Assembly: GCA_965224065.1 (NCBI GenBank)
Contig: CBDCYF010000005.1
Location: forward strand, 2,108,001 to 2,172,000
Direction: 5' to 3'
From: JAOTZA01 sp965224065
Lineage (GTDB): Bacteria > Acidobacteriota > Thermoanaerobaculia > Multivoradales > JAHEKO01
Length of the DNA: 64,000 bases
Shown here: positions 24,600 to 34,519 of the stretch, piece by piece
How the letters are laid out: the number at the start of each line of letters is the position of its first letter
How positions within the stretch are numbered: the stretch's first letter is position 1
Notes under the pieces: generated by a model
What the model was told of the DNA's origin: nothing
The model's input: the letters and a program-made list of their open reading frames with translations, nothing else
Databases searched by the model: none
Program-made: the position numbers and the translations under genes

Positions 24600-26376
24600 C
24601 ATCCGGCAGACCCAGACGAAATCGCTCGTCGGCGTCGTTCTCGCCACCCTGCTCGCAGCCTGCTCCGCGGTGGCCGAGGACCGGCCCTCGGCTCGCCTCT
24701 ACGACATCTTCGATCGCGAGTGGCAAGCCCGTCTCGAGGCCAGCCCGTTGCTCGCCACCGCGGTCGGCGTCCACGACTACAACGACCGGCTGCCGTCGGT
24801 GGGACCTGAGGATCTCGAGGCCCAGGACGCGGTCTGGCGCGGGTTTCTGGCCGAGATCGTGGCGCTCGATGCGGAAGCGCTCAACGACGAGGACCGGATC
24901 AACCTGGCGATCTTTAAGGCCCAGCTCGAGGACCGGGTCGCGGGCCATGAGTTCGGCGCCTACCAGATTCCGTTCAATGCCGACTCGGGTTTCTACTCGG
25001 GTTTTGCCCGCCTGGGCTTCGACATGCCGTTCCGCACGACGGGCGACTATGAAAACTACCTGGCGCGTCTGGGCGCCTGGCCCACCTATGTCGAGCAGCA
25101 GATCGGCAACATGCAACTCGGGCTCGAGCGCGGCATGACCCAGCCGCGTGCCGTGCTCGACGGCATCGACCAGGTGATCGGCACCCATGTCGTCGAGCAG
25201 GCGACCGACAGCGTTTTCTATCGGCCTTTCGAGACGTTCCCGCCGGGCGTGCCGGAGGGTGAGCGCGAAAGGCTGCGAACCGCGGCCTCCGAAGCCATCC
25301 TGGGGAGCATCGTCCCCGGATACCGCGCGCTGCGCGACTTCATGGTCAACGAGTACCTGCCCGGCGCGCGCGAATCGCTGGGAGCCACCGAGCTCCCCGA
25401 GGGGGAGACCTACTACCGCCAGAGGATCTGCCACTTCACCACCCTCGATCTCACCGCCGAGGAGATTCACAGGATCGGACTCGACGAGGTCGCCCGGATC
25501 CGCGGCGAGATGAAGGACATCATCCGAGAAGTCGGCTTCGAAGGCAGCTTTGCCGAGTTTCTGGATTTTCTGCGCACCGATGAGCGCTTCTACGCCAAGA
25601 CTCCCGAGGAGCTCTTGCGGCACGCCGCCTATATCTCGAAGACCATGGACGGCAAGCTGCCGGCGCTTTTCAAGACCTTGCCCCGGCTGCCCTACACGGT
25701 CGAGCCGGTGCCGGCGGACATCGCGCCCAAGTACACCGCGGGGCGTTATGTCTCACCGCCCGAGGGATCCACCCAGCCCGGCCGCTACTGGGTCAACACC
25801 TACGCGCTCGAGACCCGGCCGCTCTACAACCTGGAGGCTCTGTCACTCCATGAAGCCGTTCCGGGGCATCACTTCCAGAACGCCCTCAACCGAGAGCTCG
25901 GCGAGCTGCCGAACTTCCGCCGTTTCTCCTATCTCTCCGCGTTCGGCGAAGGTTGGGGGCTCTACTCCGAATGGCTCGGGCTCGAGGCGGGCTTCTACAA
26001 GGACCCCTACTCCAACTTCGGCCGGCTGACCTACGAAATGTGGCGCGCCTGCCGGCTGGTCGTCGACACCGGGATCCACGCCATGGGCTGGACCCGCCAA
26101 CAAGTGATCGATTACCTCGCCTCGAACACCGCGCTGTCACTCCACGAGATCACCACCGAGACCGACCGCTATATCTCCTGGCCGGCCCAGGCGCTCGCCT
26201 ACAAGATCGGCCAGCTCAAGATCATGGAGCTCCGGCGCCGGGCCGAGCAAAAGCTCGGTGATCGTTTCGACATCCGCGAGTTCCACGACGCGGTGCTGCT
26301 CAACGGCTCGATCCCGCTCGACGTGCTCGAACAACAGATCGAGAAATTCATCGCGGAGCAGAAGGCTCGGGGCTGA
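24580..26376 (+). CDS. DUF885-family lipoprotein, putative metallopeptidase
   Basis: A 598-aa exported protein. I chose GTG 24580, inside the flotillin 3' end, because AGGAAGG at 24565-24571 is correctly spaced and it yields the signal SLVGVVLATLLAACSAVAE with lipobox LAAC. The rest matches DUF885 length and motifs: an N-terminal DYNDRLP region and, near residue 424, LHEAVPGHHFQ, an HExxxGH-type zinc site, then EGWGLYSEWLG with the third glutamate ligand. Members of this family are related to M32-type carboxypeptidases. Overlap with flotillin suggests shared transcription. Confidence 0.84.
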   Translation: MARPTSNIRQTQTKSLVGVVLATLLAACSAVAEDRPSARLYDIFDREWQARLEASPLLATAVGVHDYNDRLPSVGPEDLEAQDAVWRGFLAEIVALDAEALNDEDRINLAIFKAQLEDRVAGHEFGAYQIPFNADSGFYSGFARLGFDMPFRTTGDYENYLARLGAWPTYVEQQIGNMQLGLERGMTQPRAVLDGIDQVIGTHVVEQATDSVFYRPFETFPPGVPEGERERLRTAASEAILGSIVPGYRALRDFMVNEYLPGARESLGATELPEGETYYRQRICHFTTLDLTAEEIHRIGLDEVARIRGEMKDIIREVGFEGSFAEFLDFLRTDERFYAKTPEELLRHAAYISKTMDGKLPALFKTLPRLPYTVEPVPADIAPKYTAGRYVSPPEGSTQPGRYWVNTYALETRPLYNLEALSLHEAVPGHHFQNALNRELGELPNFRRFSYLSAFGEGWGLYSEWLGLEAGFYKDPYSNFGRLTYEMWRACRLVVDTGIHAMGWTRQQVIDYLASNTALSLHEITTETDRYISWPAQALAYKIGQLKIMELRRRAEQKLGDRFDIREFHDAVLLNGSIPLDVLEQQIEKFIAEQKARG

Positions 26377-26433
26377 GAACCGTCGCACTCGACACAAGCG
26401 GGGTCGCCCTTCGCTCCAGCTCGAGCCGTCTCC

Positions 26434-26650
26434 GGGCGGGGGCAAGCCCCGCCCCTACCTCCTGAAGCGACCGCAAGTCCGCAAGCGGTTCCGGTCGGAG
26501 GCTCCACCAGGGACGTTTGACCGAGCGCATAGCGACAATCGTTGCTTGCCACCCACCCTGAAGCGGCCGCCGCCTCTGGCGGCCGGGCAGTGGTCATGCC
26601 AGCCAGCGTGGCCGCGGGCGGTCAACGGCCGGCAGAGCGCCGGCCGCTTC
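26434..26650. repeat. REP-like palindromic elements, cluster 1
   Basis: This gene-free 297-bp gap (26377-26673) holds three elements. At 26434-26457 is a type 2 hairpin (GGGCGGGGGCAAGCCCCGCC). At 26559-26585 is a type 1 element in plus orientation (TGAAGCGGCCGCCGCCTCTG and on). At 26624-26650 is another type 1 in minus orientation (AACGGCCGGCAGAGCGCCGG and on). The type 1 pair is head to head, 38 bp apart, as in bacterial BIMEs. Confidence 0.75.
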
Positions 26651-26673
26651 GATGATGTTGGAGGACAGCAACC

Positions 26674-29265
26674 CTACGGGTAGTAGCCGCTCAGCGTCCG
26701 CACCTCGGCCCCCTGGGGCGCCGCTTCGACTCGGATGGCGCGGAACTCCGCAGGGTCTTTGGCGCTCGACGACTGGTAAGCGATCAAATACTGCGAGCGC
26801 AGCTCGTCCTGAATCGAATCGTAGATCGGACCGAGCTCGGCCAAGTCCTCGATAAAAAACGCTCGCCCGCCGGTCTCCTCTGCGATTTGCGTCAGCGTCT
26901 TGCGGGCGTCCTTGTCGCGGGCCGCCTCTTCGAGACCGATCACAAAAATCGTCACGCCGGCCCGGTAGGCGGTCTGGAGCACCGCGTCGAAATCAAACCG
27001 GCTCGACTCGTCCTTGCCGTCGGAAAGCAACAGAAGCGCTTTCTGTCCCTTGATCCCGTCGAAATAGTTGAGCGCGAAGATCAAGCTGTCGTAGAGCGCC
27101 GTCGAGCCGATCGGCCGCAGCCCGGCCAGGGCGTTCGACACTTCGCTCGCCTCGCTGGTGAAGCGGGTCTCGATCTTGGGTCGCTGTGAGAACGAGAGCA
27201 GGGCCACTCGGTCCTTTTCCTCGATGGTCTGCTCGACAAATTCGAGCGCCGCCCTGGAGACCCGACCCAGGCTGCCGGCCATCGAGGCCGAGGAATCGAT
27301 CAGCAAGCCGGCGTGAATCGGCAGGTTGCGCACATAGTCGAAGCGGCGGATGTCCTGCTGGACGCCGTCCTCGAAGACGGCGAAATCCTCGCGCGCGAGA
27401 TCCAGAAGCGGCCGTCCTCTTTTGCCAAAGACCCCCGCGTAGAGCTCGACGTACTGCACGTCGACGAGCTCGAAGTATTCGGGCGTGTTGATAAAGACGA
27501 CGTCTTCGGAAGTGTTGCCGTCGGCCAGATAGCCGACCGCGCGCACATAGGCCAACCCATCGGCCTTGAGCAGCAGCGGCTGCACAAACGGTGGCTGATA
27601 GAGCGTCGCCATCCGCTGCTCGTCGAGAAAGATCTCGAGCCGGTCGAGACTCTCTCCGTCCGGTAGATCGACCAGCACCACGGCGCTGACACTGCGCTCG
27701 TACTGTCTTTCAGGACGCGGCTCGGTCAAGCGGACGCGAAACCGCTGCCCCCCCTGGTTGACCAGGATCTCGTCGCTGGCGAGCTCGGTGTCGTCGGGAC
27801 CGGTCGCGACCGCGCGCAGCCGGTGGGCGGCGGCATTGCGTCCGAGGTTGAGCTCGACGCTAAAAGGCGGCCGGGTCTTGATCAAGATCGGGTTGTCGTT
27901 GAGCAGAAACGTCACCCGGTCGAAGTCGCTCGAGCCGATGGCGGTAAACCGCACCATCCCGAGCTGGATCTCGTCGATCGGCGGCGGCACCAGCCGAAGG
28001 GTGTGCTGCCCTCGCTCGGCGGCCGCGTTGGCCTCGTCCAGAAGCTGGAGAAACGGCAGATCGGCCTCCTCGCGAACGGATTCCAGCCGCGCGGGTGGCG
28101 GGACATCGAGCGCGCGGCGCGCGTGCGCGAATCGGCCGCTGTGAAGATCTTCGATCTTGACGCGGACCTCGACCTCGCCGGCTCGCAAATACCGTTGGAA
28201 CACCAGCGGGATTGTCGTCAGGCCGTCTTCGGAAGGGACGTCGAAGCGATAGCGAAAGTTCTCGAAGAGCTTGCCGTCGCGTATGACCTCACCGGTGAGC
28301 AGAAAACCATGTAGACCGCCCTCCTGCGACGCCAGAGAACCCACCGACTCCGCGGGCACGGTCACGGCGCCCTGGACCGCCGTGCGGCTCTGGTTGCGAC
28401 CCGGATACGCGAACTCGAGATCGACCGGGAACACTTCGGCATCGCTGGGCAGATCCGTGGTCATGGCGGCAAAGGTATCCACCCACTCCACCGAATCGGG
28501 ACGAGGCTTCGACAGGGCGACGCGCAGGAGATTCTCGTAGGCGCCCGGGTCGGCGCGCACGAATCCCAGCGCCGAGCCGTAGGTGTCGCTGTCGCACAAA
28601 TCCAGCACCCGGGTACTGCCGAGCCTCTTTCTTCGTTGCGGCTCGAGCCGATCCCCCGGACGGTAGATGCGATACGGCTGGCCACCCGGAAATCTCGGCC
28701 TATAGAAGATCACCACAAACCGGCGGGGCGTCCGCGCGCTGCCGCCGTAGAACCAGACCTCGACGTGCTCCTTGGGTCGCAGACACTTCGAGACCACCCG
28801 GCCGTTGGGCAGCTCGAACCGGCCGGGAGGCCCGTTGAGGAGCAGGACCTTCGCCCGGGCGTCGTCAAAACGGCCATAGGCCGACAAGGCTTCGGTAATC
28901 CAGGAGCTCCATCTTCGTTCGAGCTCGTTGTAAGCGGTGCGTGGCTCCGGGTCCCGCACCTGCCAGAACTTCTCCATAAACGCTTCGCGCCGGAAGTTCT
29001 CTCGCAACGAAAGAAAGTACTCGCTCTCGCTGGGGAAGATCAGATGTTGAACCTGCTCGAGCCACTCGCGGTAACGGCGGGGCAGATCCTCGCCGTCCAC
29101 CGCCGTCTCCTCGCTCGGCGCGATCTCTTCCTGCGCGGCCGGCCGGTCGTCCGCCGTCACCCGGCCCGATGGGTTCAGAAAACCGGCGGCCCACAGGGCG
29201 GTGAGAGCTGCTACCGTTCCCCAAGGCAGGTGGAAACGCGCTCTTTTCTTTGTCTCGCTACGCAC
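26674..29265 (-). CDS. GWxTD-domain and VWFA-domain secreted protein
   Basis: An 863-aa exported protein with an N-terminal signal segment (LPWGTVAALTALWAAGFL). Residues about 65-240 form the GWxTD domain (YFLSLRENFRREAFMEKFW, RTAYNELERRWSSW, VLLLNGPPG). A middle stretch of beta domains follows. Near residue 650 a VWFA domain carries a complete MIDAS: LLIDSSASMAGS (DxSxS), then LRPIGSTALYDSL and LLLLSDGKDESS. The end (LRSQYLIAYQSSS) is the VWFA-related 'YxLGY' strand. Such proteins are typical of Acidobacteriota and their role is unknown. It is divergent from the VWFA gene at 29390. Confidence 0.85.
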   Translation of the reverse strand: MRSETKKRARFHLPWGTVAALTALWAAGFLNPSGRVTADDRPAAQEEIAPSEETAVDGEDLPRRYREWLEQVQHLIFPSESEYFLSLRENFRREAFMEKFWQVRDPEPRTAYNELERRWSSWITEALSAYGRFDDARAKVLLLNGPPGRFELPNGRVVSKCLRPKEHVEVWFYGGSARTPRRFVVIFYRPRFPGGQPYRIYRPGDRLEPQRRKRLGSTRVLDLCDSDTYGSALGFVRADPGAYENLLRVALSKPRPDSVEWVDTFAAMTTDLPSDAEVFPVDLEFAYPGRNQSRTAVQGAVTVPAESVGSLASQEGGLHGFLLTGEVIRDGKLFENFRYRFDVPSEDGLTTIPLVFQRYLRAGEVEVRVKIEDLHSGRFAHARRALDVPPPARLESVREEADLPFLQLLDEANAAAERGQHTLRLVPPPIDEIQLGMVRFTAIGSSDFDRVTFLLNDNPILIKTRPPFSVELNLGRNAAAHRLRAVATGPDDTELASDEILVNQGGQRFRVRLTEPRPERQYERSVSAVVLVDLPDGESLDRLEIFLDEQRMATLYQPPFVQPLLLKADGLAYVRAVGYLADGNTSEDVVFINTPEYFELVDVQYVELYAGVFGKRGRPLLDLAREDFAVFEDGVQQDIRRFDYVRNLPIHAGLLIDSSASMAGSLGRVSRAALEFVEQTIEEKDRVALLSFSQRPKIETRFTSEASEVSNALAGLRPIGSTALYDSLIFALNYFDGIKGQKALLLLSDGKDESSRFDFDAVLQTAYRAGVTIFVIGLEEAARDKDARKTLTQIAEETGGRAFFIEDLAELGPIYDSIQDELRSQYLIAYQSSSAKDPAEFRAIRVEAAPQGAEVRTLSGYYP

Positions 29266-29389
29266 GTCCCGTCGAGTCGCAAGATCGATGCCGAGTCTAA
29301 TCGCTCGAACGCGTTCACTTGTGCTTGCTAGGATGAGCGGCCCCCAAACCGGGTTGTCCTTTCACTGTCGCTCAACCGGGGTAGGCACC

Positions 29390-31180
29390 TTGAGAATCGT
29401 CCGGCTTCTGGCACTCGTCACGCTCGCCGTTTCGGCGCTTGCCGCCGGCGCGCGCGCGCAATCGGAGCCCGAGGAGCCCACCTTCTTCGACCAGATCGAC
29501 GTCCAGATCATCAATGTCGATGTCTTTGTGCGTGACGCCGAAGGGCGACCCATCCGTGGGCTGACTCGGGACGACTTCGAGATCCTCGAGGACGGCGAGC
29601 CGGTCGAGATCGCCAACTTCTTCGCCATGGACGGCAGCGCCGAGACCGGGGCCGATGACGCCGGTACCGCCGAGGCGGCCGGAGCGACCAGCCACCAGGC
29701 CCTCCCTGCCGGTCAGCAGCTCCACCTGCTCATCTTTATCGACAACTCGAGCCTCACCCCCGCCGCCCGCAACCGGCTGGTCCCGGAGATCAGCGATTTC
29801 ATCGAGCGCCGGAAAAACGATTCACAGCAGGTCACCGTCGCCACCTATGACGGCGGCCTCCAGATCCGCCTGCCCCCGACCAACCGGATCGAGCACGTGC
29901 TGACCGCGCTCGAAGAGACCATGACCCACGCGGGCGCCCAGACCGATCTGGAGCTGCGCGGTCTGCTGCGCGAGCTCGACCGCATGGACTATGCGGTGCT
30001 CAACTCGCGAGCGGAAGCCGATGAGTCCGGGGCCACGGTCGGCACCGTTGAGGACGCCGCCCGCCGCACCTACGCCAACATCCGAATGTATGCCCAAAAC
30101 CGCTACCACCAGACCCAGCGCGCCCTGCGGCACGTTCGGGAGTTTGTAGACGCCCTGACCTCGCTCGACGGACGCAAGGCGGTGCTCTTTGTCAGCGAAG
30201 GGCTGTCGCTCAATCCGGGAGAGGCCCTGTTCTCCGCGTGGGAGCGCAGGTTTGGTGGCCCGGCGGGGTCCGACCTGAACCGCACGGCGGATTCGGTCGA
30301 GCTGCAGACCGGCCCGCTGGTCCGGGAGATGGCCGAGTATGCCAGCTCGCGGCGGGTGACGTTCTACGCCGTGGGCGGAGGCAGCACGGGCAGATCCAGC
30401 GGTGTGCGCGAGACGAGCGGTGGCGGTCTTTCGGCCGGTGGCAGCGGACCTTCCTGGGGATCGAGCTTCGAGCCTCTGGCGGCGGCCAATCGCCAGCAAT
30501 CTCTGACCCTTCTGGCCGAGACGACCGGGGGGCTGTCGGCGACCGGTCTCGGCGGTATTCGCGCAGCGGTGAAGCAGCTCGATCTCGATCTGGCGGATTA
30601 CTACTCGCTCGCCTACACCCCGCCGCACCAGCGCGACGGCGAGCTCCACCGGGTCGAGGTGCGGGTAAAGAACCCCGATCTCGTGGTCAGGCACCGCGAA
30701 CGCTACCGGGCCAAGTCGGTGGGGGAGGAGATGCGCGACCGCACACGATCGGCGCTGCTCCTGGGAGAATCGAACAACCCGCTCGGTGTGGCCCTCGACT
30801 TTGGCGACGAGGAGGAGATCGACGGCGGCGACTACAAGGTGCCCGTGATCGTCAAGATTCCGATCGGTCGCATCGTCCTGTTGCCGCAAAAGCGCCATCA
30901 TGAGGGGCGCTTGACGCTTTTTCTCGGAGCGCGCGACGAGAAAGGCGGCACCTCCGAGATCTTCGAGACCGAGATCCCCATCCGCATTCCCAACGAACAG
31001 GTGCTCAGTGTGTTGTCCCGGGTCGGCGGCTTCGGGATCAACCTCTCCATGCGTCCCGGACCCCACCGCATCGCCGTCACCGTCCGCGACCAGTTGGGCA
31101 AGACCCAATCGGTCGCCACCGCAGACTTCGAGCCCGGCCGCTTGCGCGTTGAGCTCGATGCACCGTCGGCCTCGCGCTAG
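29390..31180 (+). CDS. VWFA-related-domain secreted protein with degenerate MIDAS
   Basis: A 596-aa exported protein. TTG 29390 is preferred: GGGGTAGG is just upstream and it gives a clean signal (IVRLLALVTLAVSALAAGARA). ATG 29333 is the alternative. The 'VDVFVRDAEGRPIRGLTRDD' segment is the family's opening. The MIDAS position reads FIDNSSLTP: the last Ser of DxSxS is Leu, so metal binding is doubtful. Later blocks are ALRHVREFVDALTSLDGRKA, VLFVSEGLSLNP and DLADYYSLAYTPPH. The last 180 residues are a separate beta domain. It is the first gene of a module continuing to 34480. Confidence 0.82.
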   Translation: MRIVRLLALVTLAVSALAAGARAQSEPEEPTFFDQIDVQIINVDVFVRDAEGRPIRGLTRDDFEILEDGEPVEIANFFAMDGSAETGADDAGTAEAAGATSHQALPAGQQLHLLIFIDNSSLTPAARNRLVPEISDFIERRKNDSQQVTVATYDGGLQIRLPPTNRIEHVLTALEETMTHAGAQTDLELRGLLRELDRMDYAVLNSRAEADESGATVGTVEDAARRTYANIRMYAQNRYHQTQRALRHVREFVDALTSLDGRKAVLFVSEGLSLNPGEALFSAWERRFGGPAGSDLNRTADSVELQTGPLVREMAEYASSRRVTFYAVGGGSTGRSSGVRETSGGGLSAGGSGPSWGSSFEPLAAANRQQSLTLLAETTGGLSATGLGGIRAAVKQLDLDLADYYSLAYTPPHQRDGELHRVEVRVKNPDLVVRHRERYRAKSVGEEMRDRTRSALLLGESNNPLGVALDFGDEEEIDGGDYKVPVIVKIPIGRIVLLPQKRHHEGRLTLFLGARDEKGGTSEIFETEIPIRIPNEQVLSVLSRVGGFGINLSMRPGPHRIAVTVRDQLGKTQSVATADFEPGRLRVELDAPSASR

Positions 31181-31211
31181 ACGGCCGGGCGCGGAGAAGC
31201 AGGGGGCATCG

Positions 31212-33314
31212 GTGGCGAGGCGACCGGCTGGAGTGGCCAGGCTCGCCCGAGGACTGGCGACCCTCTTTCTGTGTGGGCCCCCCATGGGGCTCGCGTCCGG
31301 GAGCGTCCGGGCACAAGTGACTCAGGAAGCTCAGGGGATTCAACCAGCTCGGGCGCCTCGCGTGGTCGAGGCCGGCGGGCTTCCAGCCGAGGCGGCCGCG
31401 CTGTTGATGGGCACCGAGGCCGGGGGGCTGCTACCGATGGAGGCGCTCATCCTCCCCCGCTCCGTCCATCCCGACGGCACCCTCGATGTCGAGGTGATTC
31501 TCCAGGTTCGCGGGCCGGACGTTCTGGAAGGTCAGGACGAAACGGCGCGCTTCGAGGTGTTCGCGTACGCCCTCGATTCGGACGACGCCGTTCAAGGCCT
31601 GCTCCTCAAGGTCATCGAGATCGAAGGAGATGCGCTGCGCGAACGAGTGGCGGCGACCGGCCTCGAGTACTCGGGGCGGCTACGCCTGTCTCCGGGCCGG
31701 TACTCCTTCCGAATCCTCGGCCGTAACCCGGTCTCGAGCGCGGTGCGGCTGAGACGGATAGAGATCGATCTTCCCGGTCGCGATAGGCCCGGTCGCGATA
31801 GGGAACCGAGGATCTTCCCTCCAATCTTCCAAGAGCCCGTCGGGACCTGGGCTCGTGCCGCCTCGCCCGTCCCACCAGAGCCCGGGGCACGGGCTCTGAT
31901 TCCCGACGGCACCCGCGCAACCTGGCCGGTCGTGTCGGGCTCGGAGGTCCGTCCCTTCGAGGTTCTCGCCTACGCGCTCCCGCCTGCGCCGGTGCTGGCT
32001 TTGGAGGTCCACCCGCGGACCGAGACCGGCGAATGGGGTGAGCCGCTACGGATCGAGGCGCCGGTGCTGGCGAGCGAGAGCCCGGCTCCCGGTTGGACAA
32101 GGATCTCCAGCCGGATTCCCCCCGACGAGATCGGGCTCGGCAACCACCGGGTCCGGGTCGTTCTCGGGGAGACGGGGAAGACGCGCTCGGGCGATCTGCC
32201 GCTCTTCCGCGGCCCGGCGCCCGACGGGGAGGGGCCCCAAGTCTGGGCGAGTCTCATCGGCCGGTCCCCAACGACCTCGGCAAATCGCACCTCGACCGAG
32301 CAGCAGCCGAGCTCTTTTCGTCTGGGATTGCCGCGCCCCGAGATCCACGCCGAGCTGCGCCGCGCGTACGAGGACTACGCCAAAGGACGAATCCGCCCGG
32401 CTCTCGACCGTCTGACTGCGACGCAGGATAGGGCCCTGCGCGGCAGCGGCGCGGCGATCGAGGCGTTGCGGCAAGCAGAACTGGAGCTGATCGGCACGAT
32501 CGCCCGACCGGCGCCCGAAAGCCTGGCGCCGTTCGTAGAGCTGTATCTCGCGGCCTATCTGGATCGGCTGGCCGCGGGCGCGAACCTGCTCCACAGCCAC
32601 AACCGATTTCTGGTCGGCGATCTGGTGAACCTGGAGGTCGCGATGCGCGATTCACCCGCGGCGCGCCAACACGCGGCCGCCACCCTGGTGCGGCTGGCGA
32701 CCGCCTCCGGCCGGCGGCTCACGACGGTGTCGGAAGAGCTCTACGCTCGGGCTCTCGAGCATGACCCCGACAGCGAGGCAGCGTTGTTGAGCCTGGCCAC
32801 CGGCTACGAGCGACGGGCGGAATACTCGGAAGCCGCCAGCCAGCTGCGCCAACTGCTGAGCGCTCGACCCGAGCACCGGGAGGCCAAACTCCGGCTGGCG
32901 GTCAACCTGGGCCGGCTCCGCGAGCCACGCGCTGCGCGGCGACTGCTCCTGGAGCTGACTTCCGAGGGCCCGGCGGACTGGATCCGGGCGGTGGCGTATC
33001 ACGAGTTGGCGGCTCGGCTCCTCGACCGCGGTGAGATCCAAGAGGTAAGGGACCTATTGCAGCAGGCCCGCGCCGTTTTTCCCACCGATGAAAAGCTCCG
33101 GTTTCTCCACGCCTTCTCGCTCGACAAACAGAACCGGCCACAAGGAGCTGCCGAGTTGCTGGAGCTGGATTTCGACGCGGCGGCGCTCGACTCACCGCGC
33201 TTTGTCTACGGCCAGGGGCTCGCCGACATCCTGAGGCGTTACGACGGCGAGCTTGCCACCGGCGGGGAAGCCGAGATGGCGGCGCTTCGCGACGCGCTCG
33301 CCCAATCGTCATGA
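31212..33314 (+). CDS. Secreted TPR-domain protein of the VWFA module
   Basis: A 700-aa protein. GTG 31212 follows AGGGGG and lies 31 bp after the previous stop; the frame is open further upstream but overlaps the VWFA gene. A signal-like segment (RLARGLATLFLCGPPMGLAS) leads to beta-rich domains (LDVEVILQVRGPDVL; GRLRLSPGRYSFRI). From about residue 450 it is all helical, with TPR units (LYARALEHDPDSEAALLSLA; YSEAASQLRQLLSARPEH; VRDLLQQARAVFPTDEK). Its stop overlaps the next start as ATGA. It may be a docking platform for the VWFA proteins. Confidence 0.72.
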   Translation: MARRPAGVARLARGLATLFLCGPPMGLASGSVRAQVTQEAQGIQPARAPRVVEAGGLPAEAAALLMGTEAGGLLPMEALILPRSVHPDGTLDVEVILQVRGPDVLEGQDETARFEVFAYALDSDDAVQGLLLKVIEIEGDALRERVAATGLEYSGRLRLSPGRYSFRILGRNPVSSAVRLRRIEIDLPGRDRPGRDREPRIFPPIFQEPVGTWARAASPVPPEPGARALIPDGTRATWPVVSGSEVRPFEVLAYALPPAPVLALEVHPRTETGEWGEPLRIEAPVLASESPAPGWTRISSRIPPDEIGLGNHRVRVVLGETGKTRSGDLPLFRGPAPDGEGPQVWASLIGRSPTTSANRTSTEQQPSSFRLGLPRPEIHAELRRAYEDYAKGRIRPALDRLTATQDRALRGSGAAIEALRQAELELIGTIARPAPESLAPFVELYLAAYLDRLAAGANLLHSHNRFLVGDLVNLEVAMRDSPAARQHAAATLVRLATASGRRLTTVSEELYARALEHDPDSEAALLSLATGYERRAEYSEAASQLRQLLSARPEHREAKLRLAVNLGRLREPRAARRLLLELTSEGPADWIRAVAYHELAARLLDRGEIQEVRDLLQQARAVFPTDEKLRFLHAFSLDKQNRPQGAAELLELDFDAAALDSPRFVYGQGLADILRRYDGELATGGEAEMAALRDALAQSS

Positions 33315-34480
33315 ACCGGGTGGCATTCTTCATCGCCCTCGCGTTGGCTGTCGCCATGCCGGCTCACGGGTTTGAAGTGGCCATCACCAGCCCCGAGCCG
33401 GGCGAGCCCATCTTCGGGCCCGTGCGGGTGCGTTTCGAGATCTACCCCATCGGCACCGAGATCTCCGAGGTTGAGGTCTTTCTCGACAATCTGCGGGTCG
33501 CGGTGGTCGAGGCCGAACCGTTCGAGGCCCTGATTGACGCCGGACAGGACAACATCGGCCATGTCCTGCAAGTCATCGCCCACTCCCCCGACGGCGAGAC
33601 GGCCTCGGCTAGCCTCGACACGCCGTCCGTGCGGGTCGACGCCAAGGTCGACGTGGCGCTCCGCCAGCTCTACGTCAGCCCCAAGGACCCGGGGTCCATG
33701 CAGGGTCTCGGAGCGCAAGACTTCGAGGTTCTCGACCAGGGAGTCCCACAGCATCTGGTCACGTTCGAGCAGGGCGACGTCCCATTCAGCGCCGTGCTGC
33801 TTCTCGATGCCAGTCTCAGCATGGCGGGCGGCAAGCTCCGTACGGCGCTGGCCGCCGCGCACGCCTTTGTCCGGCAGCTCGAGACCCTCGACGAGGCCAA
33901 GCTGATCCTGTTCTCGGACCGCATCCTGCGCGAGACGCCGTTCACCAATTTTGGCTCGGTGCTCACGCTGAGCCTCGGCGAGGCCCAGGCGCGGGGTGGC
34001 AGCGCCATCAACGATGCCCTCTATCTGGCTCACAAGCGCCTCGAGCCACGCCAGGGGCGCAAGGTGATTTTCCTGCTGTCGGACGGCATCGACATCGACA
34101 GCATCCTGCCGATGAAGCGGATTCAGTGGGTCTCTCAACGTCACGAGGCGGCCATCTACTGGGTCCGACTGGGCTCGAGCACCGAGCGGTCCCCCGAGAC
34201 CCAGCGGATGAGCTCCTGGCGCGACGTCGCCGGGCACCGGCGCGAGCTCACCCTGCTCTCGCAGACGGTGCTCGAAAGCGGCGGCCGCATCCTGCCGATC
34301 GAAAACGTCGACCGGATCGAGGCGGCCCTGCAGGAGCTGCTGCGGGAGCTGCGGGGCCAGTACGTTCTCGGCTATTACCCCTCGGTGACCTCCGGACCCG
34401 GATCCTGGCACGAGATCCGGGTGCGGGTCCGAGGCAGCGACAAAGGACACCGGACCCGACGCGGGTATCTGGAGTTCTAA
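33311..34480 (+). CDS. VWFA-related-domain secreted protein with intact MIDAS
   Basis: A 389-aa exported protein with signal RVAFFIALALAVAMPAHG. An Ig-like first domain (EVAITSPEPGEPIFGPVRV; EVEVFLDNLRVAVVEA) is followed by 'VDVALRQLYVSPKD' and the VWFA domain: LLLDASLSMAGGKLR (DxSxS), ARGGSAINDALYLA (the Thr position is Ser) and VIFLLSDGIDID. It ends with GQYVLGYYPS, the conserved closing strand. The start overlaps the TPR gene stop (ATGA), so the TPR and VWFA proteins are translationally coupled. Confidence 0.85.
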   Translation: MNRVAFFIALALAVAMPAHGFEVAITSPEPGEPIFGPVRVRFEIYPIGTEISEVEVFLDNLRVAVVEAEPFEALIDAGQDNIGHVLQVIAHSPDGETASASLDTPSVRVDAKVDVALRQLYVSPKDPGSMQGLGAQDFEVLDQGVPQHLVTFEQGDVPFSAVLLLDASLSMAGGKLRTALAAAHAFVRQLETLDEAKLILFSDRILRETPFTNFGSVLTLSLGEAQARGGSAINDALYLAHKRLEPRQGRKVIFLLSDGIDIDSILPMKRIQWVSQRHEAAIYWVRLGSSTERSPETQRMSSWRDVAGHRRELTLLSQTVLESGGRILPIENVDRIEAALQELLRELRGQYVLGYYPSVTSGPGSWHEIRVRVRGSDKGHRTRRGYLEF

Positions 34481-34504
34481 AAAAACGCTCGCCTGCAGCG
34501 CACG

Positions 34505-34510
34505 TACAAT
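34505..34510 (+). promoter_or_regulatory. Candidate -10 box (TACAAT) just before a GTG start
   Basis: TACAAT ends 9 bp before GTG 34520, so a transcript from it would begin at or next to the start codon. No good -35 hexamer is visible. This could give a leaderless mRNA for the transglutaminase-like lipoprotein. Confidence 0.25.
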
Positions 34511-34519
34511 AACCAGGAA

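Noticed and set aside
23103..24647. A 514-codon minus-strand frame rich in G, L and D
   Set aside because: It mirrors the flotillin coiled coil; the sense frame has clear SPFH motifs and the antisense has none.
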